This document shows, in pieces, positions 44,410-54,569 of a stretch of 64,000 bases of DNA (its first letter is position 1; each line of letters begins with the position of its first letter). The translations under genes and the position numbers were made by a program. The notes under the pieces are model-generated. The model did not search any database and was not told the DNA's origin. It saw nothing but the letters and a program-made list of their open reading frames with translations. The stretch is from Clostridiaceae bacterium (GTDB taxonomy: Bacteria; Bacillota; Clostridia; Oscillospirales; Butyricicoccaceae), in NCBI GenBank assembly GCA_018383195.1, contig JAGZOP010000011.1, positions 7,839-71,838 of the forward strand, given 5' to 3'.

Positions 44410-47350
44410 GTTTCCTGCCCTCCTCTACTGCGGCGATCATGCTGCGAATGCGGATTTTTGCCGCACCCAGATTGTTGATTTCATCAATCTTGAGCTGTGT
44501 ATAAATTTTGTTGCCCGCTTCAATGATCGAACGGATTTCATCGGTTGTAATGGCATCAATTCCGCAACCAAAAGAAACCAGCTGAATGAGCTGTGCATTT
44601 TCTTTATGCACAACATAGTTTGCAGCGGAATACATACGGGAATGGTAGGTCCACTGATTGAGCACATGCACTTCCGGCGATTCTGCCAGATTGCATACAG
44701 CATCCTCGCTCACGACCACCATGCCATATGACGAGATCATTTGATTGATGCCGTGGTTAATTTCCGGGTCAATATGATATGGACGTCCAACCACAACTGC
44801 AATTTCCAGTCCATGCGCATCCGCGTAGGCAATGGCTTTGCGTCCCTCTTCGCGAATCGCTTGGTAATAGGAATCAAGAGCCGTATACGCTGCTTCTGCC
44901 GCTTTCGCTATCTGCCTTTTTTTCAAGGACGGATACTTTCGACCAAAGAAATGTTCCGCCTGTTTGATAAATTTTTTATGATCCGAAAGTTCAAAATACG
45001 GCATCATAAAATCAAAATTCTGCAATTTTGCAACATTTGCAGCGAGCAGTTCCGGATAATACGCGACAACCGGACAGTTATAGCAATTATCTCCGCGTTG
45101 TTCGTCCAGATTATAGGTCATGCAGGGATAAAAAATTGCGTCTACACCTTTGCTAAGCAAATTTTCAATATGCCCATGCATAAGTTTTGCCGGGTAGCAG
45201 ACTGTGTCTGACGGAATGGAATGCTGTCCCTTTTGATACATCTCCCGGGTTGAAATATCACTGCGCACAACTTCAAACCCCAGATTGGTGAGAAAGGTCG
45301 TCCAAAACGGATATAATTCAAAAATATTCAGTCCAAACGGCAAGCCAATTTTCCCAAGCGTTTTTTTTGCTGATGGCTGTACTGTGTCATAGCTTTTCAG
45401 CTTCTCCAGTTTCCATGCATACAAATCCGGCAGCTTTTCGCTCTCTCCTTTTCCGAGCGGACGCTCACAGCGATTGCCGGAAACAAACCGGCGTCCGCCG
45501 GGAAAGGTGTTCACTGTCAGATTACAGTGATTGGTGCATAGCCCGCAACGCACACTGCGCGATTCATGGCTGAAGTTTTCCAGTTCCTCCAAAGAGATCA
45601 AGCCAGTCTGTGCAGGGCAGTGATCCATCGCATGAAGTGCGGCGCCATATGCACCCATCAATCCGGAAATTGCCGGACGTGTCACCTCACGTCCAATTTC
45701 TTGTTCAAATGAACGCAAAATTGCATCATTTAGGAATGTGCCGCCCTGCACGACAATGTGCTGACCGAGATCATCCGGAGAGTGCGCACGAATTACCTTA
45801 TACAGTGCATTCTTCACCACGGAAACCGATAGTCCCGCCGAAATCGCATCGATACCTGCGCCGTCCTTCTGTGCCTGCTTAACCGATGAATTCATAAACA
45901 CGGTACAACGTGAGCCGAGATCAATCGGATGTTCTGCGAGCAGACCAAGCTTACAAAACTCTTCAATTGAATACCCCATTGAGCGGGCAAACGTTTCAAT
46001 GAATGATCCGCACCCGGAAGAACATGCTTCGTTCAAGAAAATATTGTCAATACAGTTGTTTCGGATTTTAAAGCATTTGATATCCTGCCCACCAATATCA
46101 ATAATGAAATCAACATCCGGGCAGAAATGCCGCGCAGCGCGAAAATGCGCAACGGTTTCAACCAAGCCATGGTCTACTCCAAACGCACTTTTGATGAGCG
46201 CTTCGCCGTATCCTGTAACCGCAGAAGATACAATATGTACACGGTCACCGCATAGATTGTATAGCTTTTTCAGCTGTTCATGGATGACATCTACCGGATT
46301 CCCCTTGTTCGGCGCATAATGATGAAATAGGATCTGATGTTCGCGACCAATCAGCACCATTTTTGTTGTAGTTGAGCCGCAGTCAATTCCAAGATAGGCA
46401 TCGCCTTCGTAGACGGTAACATTTTCGGTCATCACATCATGCTTCCCATGCCGGCGTGTAAATACACGATAGTCCTCCTGCGAGGTAAACAGGGGCGCAA
46501 GAACTTGGGAAATCACTGGTTCTCCCGCTGCTTTTTCCAGAATATCAAGCAACTGCTCGTATTCATAGGTACATTCCGTATCTTTTGCATATTCAGCCGC
46601 ACCAGCCGCAATTGCATAAGGTGCCAATGCAGGAAAGTGTGCATGATCTTTGTCCAGCCCGAGTGTTTCCTGAAAGCGGCGCTGAAGTCCCATAAAGAAA
46701 AACAATGGTCCGCCAAGAAACAGGACATCACCCTGAATCGCACGTCCTTGTGCCAAACCGGTTAATGTCTGGTTGACAACCGCCTGAAAAATAGAAGCTG
46801 CAACGTCTTCTTTTCGTGCGCCTTCATTCAGCAATGGCTGAATATCCGATTTTGCAAATACGCCGCAGCGCGAGGCAATCGTGTAGATGCGTTTTGCATC
46901 CAAACTTAATTCATCCAGCTGAGCTGGTGTCACATCGAGCAGTACAGCCATCTGATCGATGAATGCGCCAGTTCCTCCTGCGCACGAACCATTCATACGT
47001 TCCTCAAGCTGACCGGTCAAAAAAACAATTTTTGCGTCCTCTCCGCCCAATTCAATAACAACATCTGCTTTCGGCACATGAGTACCCACCGCTTTTCGGG
47101 TTGCATAAACTTCCTGAATAAAGTCTATATTGCTTGCCTTTGCTACACCAAGACCAGCCGAACCGGTGATCGCAGCTTTCAGTGTTTCTCCCGAAATTGT
47201 CTCTCGCGCATCCCGCAGCATTTCGCACGCTTTTTCACGCACTTTGGAAAAATGGCGCTCATAACGCTTGTAAATAATTTCTCCTGCTCGTACAGCCACG
47301 AGCTTTACTGTAGTCGAGCCAATATCAATTCCTAAACTTACCAAACCCAT
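44393..47350 (-). CDS. Acyl-CoA dehydratase activase, two ATPase domains plus DUF2229
   Basis: A 985-residue protein with two BadF/BcrA-type ATPase modules: SLGIDIGSTTVKLVAV (about 4-19) with GSCAGGTGAFIDQ near 118, and LGIDCGSTTTKMVLIG (about 320) with ACSSGCGSFIETFA near 440. The cysteines in each fit a bridging [4Fe-4S] cluster. The rest (about 640-985) is DUF2229-like (FGLNIFELYPFWTTFLTNLGF). Activases drive electrons into 2-hydroxyacyl-CoA dehydratases by ATP hydrolysis; no dehydratase gene is adjacent, so the partner is unknown. ATG 47350 with AGGA upstream. Confidence 0.9.
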   Translation of the reverse strand: MGLVSLGIDIGSTTVKLVAVRAGEIIYKRYERHFSKVREKACEMLRDARETISGETLKAAITGSAGLGVAKASNIDFIQEVYATRKAVGTHVPKADVVIELGGEDAKIVFLTGQLEERMNGSCAGGTGAFIDQMAVLLDVTPAQLDELSLDAKRIYTIASRCGVFAKSDIQPLLNEGARKEDVAASIFQAVVNQTLTGLAQGRAIQGDVLFLGGPLFFFMGLQRRFQETLGLDKDHAHFPALAPYAIAAGAAEYAKDTECTYEYEQLLDILEKAAGEPVISQVLAPLFTSQEDYRVFTRRHGKHDVMTENVTVYEGDAYLGIDCGSTTTKMVLIGREHQILFHHYAPNKGNPVDVIHEQLKKLYNLCGDRVHIVSSAVTGYGEALIKSAFGVDHGLVETVAHFRAARHFCPDVDFIIDIGGQDIKCFKIRNNCIDNIFLNEACSSGCGSFIETFARSMGYSIEEFCKLGLLAEHPIDLGSRCTVFMNSSVKQAQKDGAGIDAISAGLSVSVVKNALYKVIRAHSPDDLGQHIVVQGGTFLNDAILRSFEQEIGREVTRPAISGLMGAYGAALHAMDHCPAQTGLISLEELENFSHESRSVRCGLCTNHCNLTVNTFPGGRRFVSGNRCERPLGKGESEKLPDLYAWKLEKLKSYDTVQPSAKKTLGKIGLPFGLNIFELYPFWTTFLTNLGFEVVRSDISTREMYQKGQHSIPSDTVCYPAKLMHGHIENLLSKGVDAIFYPCMTYNLDEQRGDNCYNCPVVAYYPELLAANVAKLQNFDFMMPYFELSDHKKFIKQAEHFFGRKYPSLKKRQIAKAAEAAYTALDSYYQAIREEGRKAIAYADAHGLEIAVVVGRPYHIDPEINHGINQMISSYGMVVVSEDAVCNLAESPEVHVLNQWTYHSRMYSAANYVVHKENAQLIQLVSFGCGIDAITTDEIRSIIEAGNKIYTQLKIDEINNLGAAKIRIRSMIAAVEEGRKLAKQQ

Positions 47351-47436
47351 ATCTTCATTCCTAAAACCAATATTTCTGATGCAGATATAATTCCACCATA
47401 TTCCCGTATGGCGTACAATGCCTATCATACGAAGTA

Positions 47437-47465
47437 ATACTACAACGAAATACTTTGAAAGTCAA
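47437..47465 (-). promoter_or_regulatory. Sigma-A promoter of the activase pair
   Basis: Minus strand TTGACT (47460-47465), 17 bases, TAGTAT (47437-47442). The stretch 47466-47680 on either strand shows no gene; only a short CCGATTATCGG repeat with a T-run at 47581. Confidence 0.65.
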
Positions 47466-47683
47466 ATGGATAACCCCTTAAATGGCGTTAAGCTATCGCT
47501 AAGAAACTATTTATGCATGAAAACGCCCAAAAACGCATATATTTTCTAACGCAAAACCTGTATATTCTCCCCTCCCAATTCCGATTATCGGATGCTTGTT
47601 TTTTTAATCTCCACTTCTGCCAGAATGCACAAGTCCTTTCCTTATACATCACTTAATTCAGTCGTTTTTTCGACATTCCACCA

Positions 47684-47712
47684 TTGACACAACGCGCAAA
47701 ATCGGATACACT
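47684..47712 (+). promoter_or_regulatory. Sigma-A promoter of metK
   Basis: TTGACA (47684-47689), 17 bases, TACACT (47707-47712), about 20 bases before the SAM riboswitch. Confidence 0.85.
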
Positions 47713-47734
47713 AATAGTGTTAATTGAATATATA

Positions 47735-47845
47735 CCTTATCAAGAGTGGTGGAGGGATCGGCCCTGTGAAACCCGGCAACCTGCGGAAACGTAAGGTGCC
47801 AAATCCGGCGGTACTTCAGTTCGAGGCTCGAACCGAAAGATGAGG
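47735..47845 (+). ncRNA. SAM-I (S-box) riboswitch
   Basis: Shows the S-box layout: P1 arms CCTTATC (47735-47741) and GATGAGG (47839-47845), CAAGAGTGGTGGAGGGA, GGCAACC, AAGGTGCCAAATCC and the GATGAG 3' strand. It should terminate metK transcription when SAM is high. Confidence 0.95.
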
Positions 47846-47853
47846 CAATTTGT

Positions 47854-47887
47854 GCGCTCGCTCCGTCGGAGGGCGCTTTTTTATTTT
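47854..47887 (+). terminator. SAM-riboswitch terminator
   Basis: GCGCTC and GGGCGC arms with inner CTCC/GGAG, then a T-run; expression platform before metK. Confidence 0.85.
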
Positions 47888-47941
47888 CCCAATGAATCCT
47901 GCTCCACCGTGCATCTTCTGAAAGAAAGGACGTACATTATT

Positions 47942-49126
<1,185 letters not shown>

Positions 49127-49130
49127 ATAT

Positions 49131-49170
49131 AAAAAAACAGCTTTGGATTTTTCCGAAGCTGTTTTTTTAT
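49131..49170 (+). terminator. Terminator after metK
   Basis: AAAACAGCTT and AAGCTGTTTT pair, with inner GGA/TCC and a long T-run. Confidence 0.85.
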
Positions 49171-49268
49171 TTCTGCTTTTTTGTACAGCACATTTTCTTT
49201 TCCGCCACATAAAGTGATGGTAATGGGCACCCCCTGCTCTCCATATAGATTGTGAGGCTGATTTGGTT

Positions 49269-49511
49269 ATGAATACTGAATTTCATTCTTTGGCACAAAT
49301 TGCTCCGGGGCACACCGTTCGCGTTCGAAAGCTGCACTTGTCCGGCGCAATCCGGCAGCGACTTCTTGATCTCGGATTGATTGAAGGGACTCGTGTACAA
49401 TGCTTAAACCGCAGTCCCGCAGGAGATCCAACTGCGTATTTAATTCGCGGTGCTGTGATTGCCCTGCGCGGGAAAGACAGCAGTAAAATCGAAGTGTTTG
49501 AATGCAGATGA
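49269..49511 (+). CDS. feoA: FeoA-domain protein
   Basis: An 80-residue SH3-like FeoA protein: VRVRKLHLSGAIRQRLLDLGLIEGTRVQCLNRSP and LIRGAVIALR with the closing SKIEV strand. FeoA modulates FeoB. The start could be ATG 49269 or TTG 49263, which is better spaced from GAGG. It is separated from feoB by the symporter gene and a small gene, an unusual split. Confidence 0.88.
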   Translation: MNTEFHSLAQIAPGHTVRVRKLHLSGAIRQRLLDLGLIEGTRVQCLNRSPAGDPTAYLIRGAVIALRGKDSSKIEVFECR

Positions 49512-49550
49512 ACAAAGCCGACTGTACTTTTTTGTACAGTCGGCTTTGTT
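49511..49550. terminator. Bidirectional terminator feoA/symporter
   Basis: AACAAAGCCGACTGTAC and GTACAGTCGGCTTTGTT, a 17-bp perfect stem with T-rich loop and exits. Confidence 0.9.
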
Positions 49551-50747
49551 TTAAAGTTCCGTTGTGAATTTTTGTTCCTCAATTCCATGTCGATTGGCAT
49601 AACCGGTCAATATCATTGTCAATGCACCGTCTCCCGCGATATTGCACGCCGTACCAAAACTGTCCTGTAACGCAAAGATTGTCAGCATCAGCGCTGTTCC
49701 CGAATCTGTAAAGCCAAGGACTCCCGTAATCAACCCAAGGGATGCCATAACCGTGCCGCCCGGAACGCCGGGCGCGCCAATGGCAAATACACCGAGCAGG
49801 ATGCAAAATAAAACCATCAGCTTAAGTTCCGGAATCTCACCGTACAAAATCTGGGAAACGGTCATAACAAAAAAGACTTCTGTTAAAACAGAACCACATA
49901 AGTGGATATTTGCAAACAAAGGTATTCCGAAATCAGCCATATCTGATCTTAAATACGGTTCGGACTTCTTCGCGCAGCGCAGTGCAACCGCCAATGTTGC
50001 AGCTGAGGACATGGTTCCAATCGCAGTCAAATAGGCTGGACCATAATTTCGTAGAATATTCCACGGATTGGTTCTGGAATAAATTCCACCGACCGCATAA
50101 AGCAGCGCAAGCCAGAGATAATGTCCAATGATTACAATCACAACAATCTTAAAAAACACCGGAAGCTGTTTCGTGATGGCGCCCTCATAAGACAGTGCGC
50201 AAAATGTAAACGCAATAAAGAACGGGAGCATCGGGATAACCACTCTGGTAACGAGAACAAGCACCATCTTCTGAAACTCGTCTAACAGCCGCATAAAGAC
50301 TTCTGCCTTTACCCAAGTTGCTGCTAAACCGATCAAGATCGACAACGCCAATGCACTCATCACCCCCATGATCTGAGGAATATCAAGCTTGAATATAATT
50401 TCTGGCAGTTCCTGCATCCCCTGAATCTCGGATACAATCGAAAGGTGTGGAATGATTCCATATCCGGCGCCCATGGAAAAAAGCGCAGCGCCAACCGATG
50501 ACATATATGCACCGATGACCGCAACCCCCAATATCCTAGATGCATTCCTCCCCAGCTTTGTAATGGACGGCGCGATAAATCCGATAATAATCAGTGGTAC
50601 GCAAAATGTGATGAGCTGACCAAGCACATACTTGACCGTTACAACTATATGCATCACATCCTCATTTGCAATCCGTCCAACCAAAATTCCAATAATCACC
50701 CCGAGCAAAAGCCGAAATGGCAGATTACCCCATAGTTTCTTCATCAT
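49551..50747 (-). CDS. Dicarboxylate/amino acid:cation symporter (DAACS family)
   Basis: A 398-residue GltP/SstT-type transporter with eight or so membrane spans. The substrate-binding hairpin and TM8 region read GTACNIAGDGALTMIL, and GTMSSAATLAVALRCAKK marks HP1. It probably imports serine/threonine, glutamate or C4-dicarboxylates with Na+ or H+. GGAGG site before the ATG. Single-gene unit. Confidence 0.92.
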   Translation of the reverse strand: MMKKLWGNLPFRLLLGVIIGILVGRIANEDVMHIVVTVKYVLGQLITFCVPLIIIGFIAPSITKLGRNASRILGVAVIGAYMSSVGAALFSMGAGYGIIPHLSIVSEIQGMQELPEIIFKLDIPQIMGVMSALALSILIGLAATWVKAEVFMRLLDEFQKMVLVLVTRVVIPMLPFFIAFTFCALSYEGAITKQLPVFFKIVVIVIIGHYLWLALLYAVGGIYSRTNPWNILRNYGPAYLTAIGTMSSAATLAVALRCAKKSEPYLRSDMADFGIPLFANIHLCGSVLTEVFFVMTVSQILYGEIPELKLMVLFCILLGVFAIGAPGVPGGTVMASLGLITGVLGFTDSGTALMLTIFALQDSFGTACNIAGDGALTMILTGYANRHGIEEQKFTTEL

Positions 50748-50869
50748 ATTCCTCCTATCGCACCGATGATATTATCTACTTTTTTATCCATTTTAATCAT
50801 CTTAATTTTATCATCATTTTCCTACCGAGTCAATAGGTTTTGTATTTCCCGAAATATATCAAGCAATTT

Positions 50870-50893
50870 GTTATGATTCGCGGGAATCATAAC
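50870..50893 (+). promoter_or_regulatory. Perfect 10-bp inverted repeat in the leader of a small gene
   Basis: GTTATGATTC and GAATCATAAC flank GCGG, ending four bases before CGGAGG. It may be an operator (near iron-uptake genes) or an RNA hairpin that masks the ribosome binding site. Confidence 0.5.
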
Positions 50894-50908
50894 TCCGGAG
50901 GTGATTTC

Positions 50909-51067
50909 ATGAAACAGATTGAAACCGGTACGTGTTTCCGACTGAATCCAGAGCTGCGGTTATGCCCAAAATTTGACGCAGACAGTATTGCAGAATTTCG
51001 TGTAGCAAGCCGCAGATGTATGGGGATGCGCGTATTGGATAACTGCGCAGAGGAGCATATTATGTAA
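50909..51067 (+). CDS. 52-residue protein of unknown function
   Basis: ATG 50909 follows a very strong GGAGGTGATTTC site. The protein has three early or mid cysteines and one late (Cys9, Cys19, Cys37, Cys48) and a basic/acidic mix, with no membrane segment. It ends 28 bases before a terminator and sits upstream of feoB. I cannot assign a family; a metal-linked role is only suggested by neighbours and cysteines. Confidence 0.55.
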   Translation: MKQIETGTCFRLNPELRLCPKFDADSIAEFRVASRRCMGMRVLDNCAEEHIM

Positions 51068-51094
51068 TTTGCGTTATGCCGTATCACCCAGAAA

Positions 51095-51127
51095 AAACGA
51101 GCCGCTCTGTATCCGAGCGGCTCGTTT
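51095..51127. terminator. Terminator after the 52-aa gene
   Basis: AAACGAGCCGCTC and GAGCGGCTCGTTT with a seven-base loop. Confidence 0.85.
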
Positions 51128-51230
51128 CACCGGAAGCATTGTTTCTGCATAGCCTGATAACAGCAGGCATGTGCTGCTTGCATAAAATGACGCTATGAGA
51201 TCAACTTATCGCGAAGTCGAGGTGAATAAA

Positions 51231-53171
51231 TTGGGACTGACAACCCAAAGCACAGGTCGGCACACCTGTGACACAATGCAACTAGAAAAGGGGAGCCACG
51301 ATCTTGTCGTGGCTCTGCTCGGCAATCCGAATACAGGAAAAAGCACTGTATTCAATCAACTCACCAAATTAAATCAACACACCGGAAACTGGGCGGGGAA
51401 AACTGTCGAAAGCGCATGCGGAACTGTCTGCCATCAAGGGAAGCGTCTGCTCCTTGTTGACCTTCCGGGTACTTATTCTCTTTGTACGAATTCCCCCGAA
51501 GAGGAAATCGCACGGGATTTCCTAATCAGCGGGCAGGCAGACTGTACTGTGATTGTTGCGGACGCAACCTGCCTCGAGCGTAATCTCGGATTGGTCTTGC
51601 AGACATGTCAGCTTTTCCCCCGTACCGTTCTTTGTTTGAATCTGATGGATGAAGCGCGGCGAAAAAAAATTCATATTGATCTCTCTGTTCTTCGTCAAAT
51701 GTTAGGAATTCCAGTTATACCCTGTTCCGCCCGTACAGAAGAAGGGCTTCCCGAATTGCTGGACGCTGTCCTTAAAACAGCCGCTAGCACCCCCCGTCCG
51801 ACCGCAATTCCCTATCCACCCAGCGCTGAAGACCCACAGTTGGACGAAACACGCCGCATGGAAATCAAAGCTGCGGCGATTGTCCTGCGCGCCGAAGAAA
51901 TTGCCGGCGCATCAGTACGTATGCAGTCAAACGCTGTGCAAAGCCGTGATCGCCGTATTGACCGCATTCTGACTAGCCGTGCAACCGGAATTCCCATGAT
52001 GCTCCTTCTCCTTGCAGGCATCCTTTTTCTCACAATCACAGGAGCAAATTATCCCAGTGCGCTGCTTTCCGATCTTCTATTTGGAATCGTTCCTCTGTTT
52101 GAAAGCGGATTATCTGCACTGCATACTCCGGCTTGGCTTCAAAGCCTGTTACTAGACGGTGTCTGGGAGGTGCTTGCAAGCGTTGTATCGGTAATGCTTC
52201 CGCCCATGGCAATCTTTTTCCCGCTTTTCACCCTATTAGAGGATGTCGGATACCTTCCTCGAATTGCTTTCAATCTGGACCATGCATTTTGCAGGGTGCA
52301 TGCGTGCGGAAAGCAGGCGCTAACCATGTGCATGGGGTTTGGATGCAATGCCGCGGGAATTGTGGGCTGCCGCATCATAGATTCTCCAAGAGAGCGGTTA
52401 ATCGCTATATTGACCAATTCGTTGGTACCCTGTAACGGTCGTTTTCCCGCAATGATTTCCCTGCTGGTAATCTTTTTTACCGGTACGTTATCCGGCAGGC
52501 TGCGTTCGCTATACAGTGCGCTCATCCTGACTGGTATTATGGTTGCAGGCGTTGCAGCAACGCTGTTTCTCTCTTGGCTGCTTTCCCGCACCCTGCTCCG
52601 TGGCAAACCCAGTTCTTTTACATTGGAACTGCCTCCTTACCGCCGTCCCCAAGTTGGTCAGGTGATCGTCCGATCTATTTTTGACCGCACATTATTTGTT
52701 TTGGGACGCGCAATACTGGTTGCTGCCCCCGCCGGTCTTTTAATTTGGCTGCTTGGAAACATCAGCATAAATGATATTTCTCTGCTGACCCTCTGCGCAG
52801 ATATGCTCGACCCATTTGGAAAATTTTTAGGGTTGGACGGCGTCATTCTTCTGGCATTCATCCTCGGCTTTCCGGCAAACGAGATTGTCCTGCCTCTGGT
52901 GTTAATGGGATATTTATCGACCGGCACTCTGGTTGAAATCGGTTCCCTCACAGACCTTGCCGCTCTTTTAACTGCAAATGGGTGGACTGCGGTTACTGCG
53001 CTGTGTTTTATCCTGTTCTCGCTTTTTCATTGGCCGTGCTCCACGACCTGCTTGACAATCCACAAAGAAACTGGCAGCATACGGTGGACCATTCTTGCGG
53101 CTTTGCTGCCCACTGCACTTGGGAGTTTCGTTTGCGGAACCATTCATTTGATTTCACTCCTGTTCTTATAA
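51231..53171 (+). CDS. feoB: FeoB-type ferrous iron (divalent metal) transporter
   Basis: A 646-residue FeoB. N-terminal GTPase: G1 GNPNTGKST (31-39), G2 Thr58 in GNWAGKTVE, G3 DLPG (77-80), G4 NLMD (137-140), G5 CSAR. Then a membrane part of about eight spans with the Gate motifs CMGFGCNAAGI and NSLVPCNGRFP. The G2 sequence differs from the usual GNWPGVTVE. I prefer TTG 51231, which has GAGGTG upstream; ATG 51195 has no clear site. Fe(II) is the likely cargo, Mn(II) possible. Confidence 0.92.
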   Translation: MGLTTQSTGRHTCDTMQLEKGSHDLVVALLGNPNTGKSTVFNQLTKLNQHTGNWAGKTVESACGTVCHQGKRLLLVDLPGTYSLCTNSPEEEIARDFLISGQADCTVIVADATCLERNLGLVLQTCQLFPRTVLCLNLMDEARRKKIHIDLSVLRQMLGIPVIPCSARTEEGLPELLDAVLKTAASTPRPTAIPYPPSAEDPQLDETRRMEIKAAAIVLRAEEIAGASVRMQSNAVQSRDRRIDRILTSRATGIPMMLLLLAGILFLTITGANYPSALLSDLLFGIVPLFESGLSALHTPAWLQSLLLDGVWEVLASVVSVMLPPMAIFFPLFTLLEDVGYLPRIAFNLDHAFCRVHACGKQALTMCMGFGCNAAGIVGCRIIDSPRERLIAILTNSLVPCNGRFPAMISLLVIFFTGTLSGRLRSLYSALILTGIMVAGVAATLFLSWLLSRTLLRGKPSSFTLELPPYRRPQVGQVIVRSIFDRTLFVLGRAILVAAPAGLLIWLLGNISINDISLLTLCADMLDPFGKFLGLDGVILLAFILGFPANEIVLPLVLMGYLSTGTLVEIGSLTDLAALLTANGWTAVTALCFILFSLFHWPCSTTCLTIHKETGSIRWTILAALLPTALGSFVCGTIHLISLLFL

Positions 53172-53172
53172 A

Positions 53173-53206
53173 GAAAGCGCTCTGCCAAATACAGCAGAGC
53201 GTTTTC
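53173..53206. terminator. Bidirectional terminator feoB/radA
   Basis: GAAAGCGCTCTGC and GCAGAGCGTTTTC arms around an eight-base loop. Confidence 0.85.
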
Positions 53207-53207
53207 T

Positions 53208-54566
53208 TCATAAAACCGCACGAATTGCTTCCGCAATGGTTCGCACACGTACAATATTCATTTCTTTCGGGATATTCTCCCCCACATCCTGTTCCGGAAT
53301 AATACAGGTATGAAACCCCAGACGATACGCCTCCCAAATGCGTTGTCCCGCACAGCTTACCGCACGTAATTCACCGGTAAGTCCAACTTCTCCAAAACTC
53401 ATCACGCCCTCGGGCAGCGGCTTGTCCCGAAAGCTGGATACAATCGCAAGTACCATCGGCAGGTCAACCGCAGGCTCTTCGAGCCGCATCCCGCCAACCA
53501 CATTTACATAAGCATCGCTATTTGATAGAAAGAGTCCGGCTCGTTTCTCCAGAATTGCCAGAAGCAATACCATCCGGTTATAGTCCACGCCGGCAGCTGT
53601 TCGTCGCGGCACACCGAAAGCAGTTTTCGCAACAAGCGCCTGTACCTCTGCGAGCAGCGGTCGTGTCCCCTCCATCACGCAAGCAATACAGTTGCCCGAT
53701 GCCCCTGCCGGGTGACCGGAAAGCATTGCTGCCGATGGGTTCTGTACCTCATTTAAACCACGGTCACTCATTTCAAACACACCGATTTCATTGGTCGAAC
53801 CATAGCGGTTTTTTGCCGCGCGCAGGCAGCGGAACGGACCGGTTTGTTCTCCCTCAAAATACAAGACACAGTCTACCATGTGTTCCAGAATCTTCGGTCC
53901 TGCCAATGTGCCCTCTTTATTGACATGTCCGACTATAAAAATTGTCACATTACGGCGTTTGGCATACTGCATGAGCATCATTGCGCATTCTTTAATCTGC
54001 GTTGTTCCCCCGGGCGCAGACTGGAGTTCCGCGCGATACACGGTTTGAATAGAGTCTATAATCAGGATATCCGGCTCAAGCGCATCGGTTTCGCTGATAA
54101 TCTGTTCCATATCGGTTTCTGCCAGTACATAGAGATTGGGGGATGATACATGAAGCCGTCCGGCGCGCAGCCGGATTTGCCGCAGGGATTCCTCTCCAGA
54201 TACATATAGCACCGTTGCATTTTTACACATTTCCTGACACATTTGCAGCAAAAGCGTAGACTTTCCAATGCCGGGCTCGCCGCCGACCAGAACAAACGAG
54301 CCGTGTACTGCACCGCCGCCCAGTACGCGGTCCAGTTCTCCGATGCCAGATAGGAAACGATCCTCCTTGCCGATTTCAATTTGATCCATACGAACCGGCT
54401 GTGCAGTCCGGCGAGAACTCTGCGGCAGCACACTCCGTGTCACAGCTTCCGGCTTGACCGTAAACTCCCTCATCGTATTCCATGCACCGCATGATGGACA
54501 TTTTCCATACCATTTGGGGCTTTCGTAGCCGCAGTCATCACATAAAAATAAGGTTTTCTGTTTCAT
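53208..54566 (-). CDS. radA: DNA repair protein RadA
   Basis: A 452-residue RadA/Sms: zinc finger Cys9/12/23/26, RecA-like core with Walker A GGEPGIGKST (95-104), the KNRYGSTNEIGVFEM signature, and a C-terminal Lon-protease-like domain. It helps branch migration in recombination. Its start lies three bases after the cwlD stop region, so it is cotranscribed with cwlD. Confidence 0.97.
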   Translation of the reverse strand: MKQKTLFLCDDCGYESPKWYGKCPSCGAWNTMREFTVKPEAVTRSVLPQSSRRTAQPVRMDQIEIGKEDRFLSGIGELDRVLGGGAVHGSFVLVGGEPGIGKSTLLLQMCQEMCKNATVLYVSGEESLRQIRLRAGRLHVSSPNLYVLAETDMEQIISETDALEPDILIIDSIQTVYRAELQSAPGGTTQIKECAMMLMQYAKRRNVTIFIVGHVNKEGTLAGPKILEHMVDCVLYFEGEQTGPFRCLRAAKNRYGSTNEIGVFEMSDRGLNEVQNPSAAMLSGHPAGASGNCIACVMEGTRPLLAEVQALVAKTAFGVPRRTAAGVDYNRMVLLLAILEKRAGLFLSNSDAYVNVVGGMRLEEPAVDLPMVLAIVSSFRDKPLPEGVMSFGEVGLTGELRAVSCAGQRIWEAYRLGFHTCIIPEQDVGENIPKEMNIVRVRTIAEAIRAVL

Positions 54567-54569
54567 ATT

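Noticed and set aside
47581..47606. Terminator at CCGATTATCGG plus T-run
   Set aside because: Only a four-base-pair stem; no gene on the plus strand ends there.
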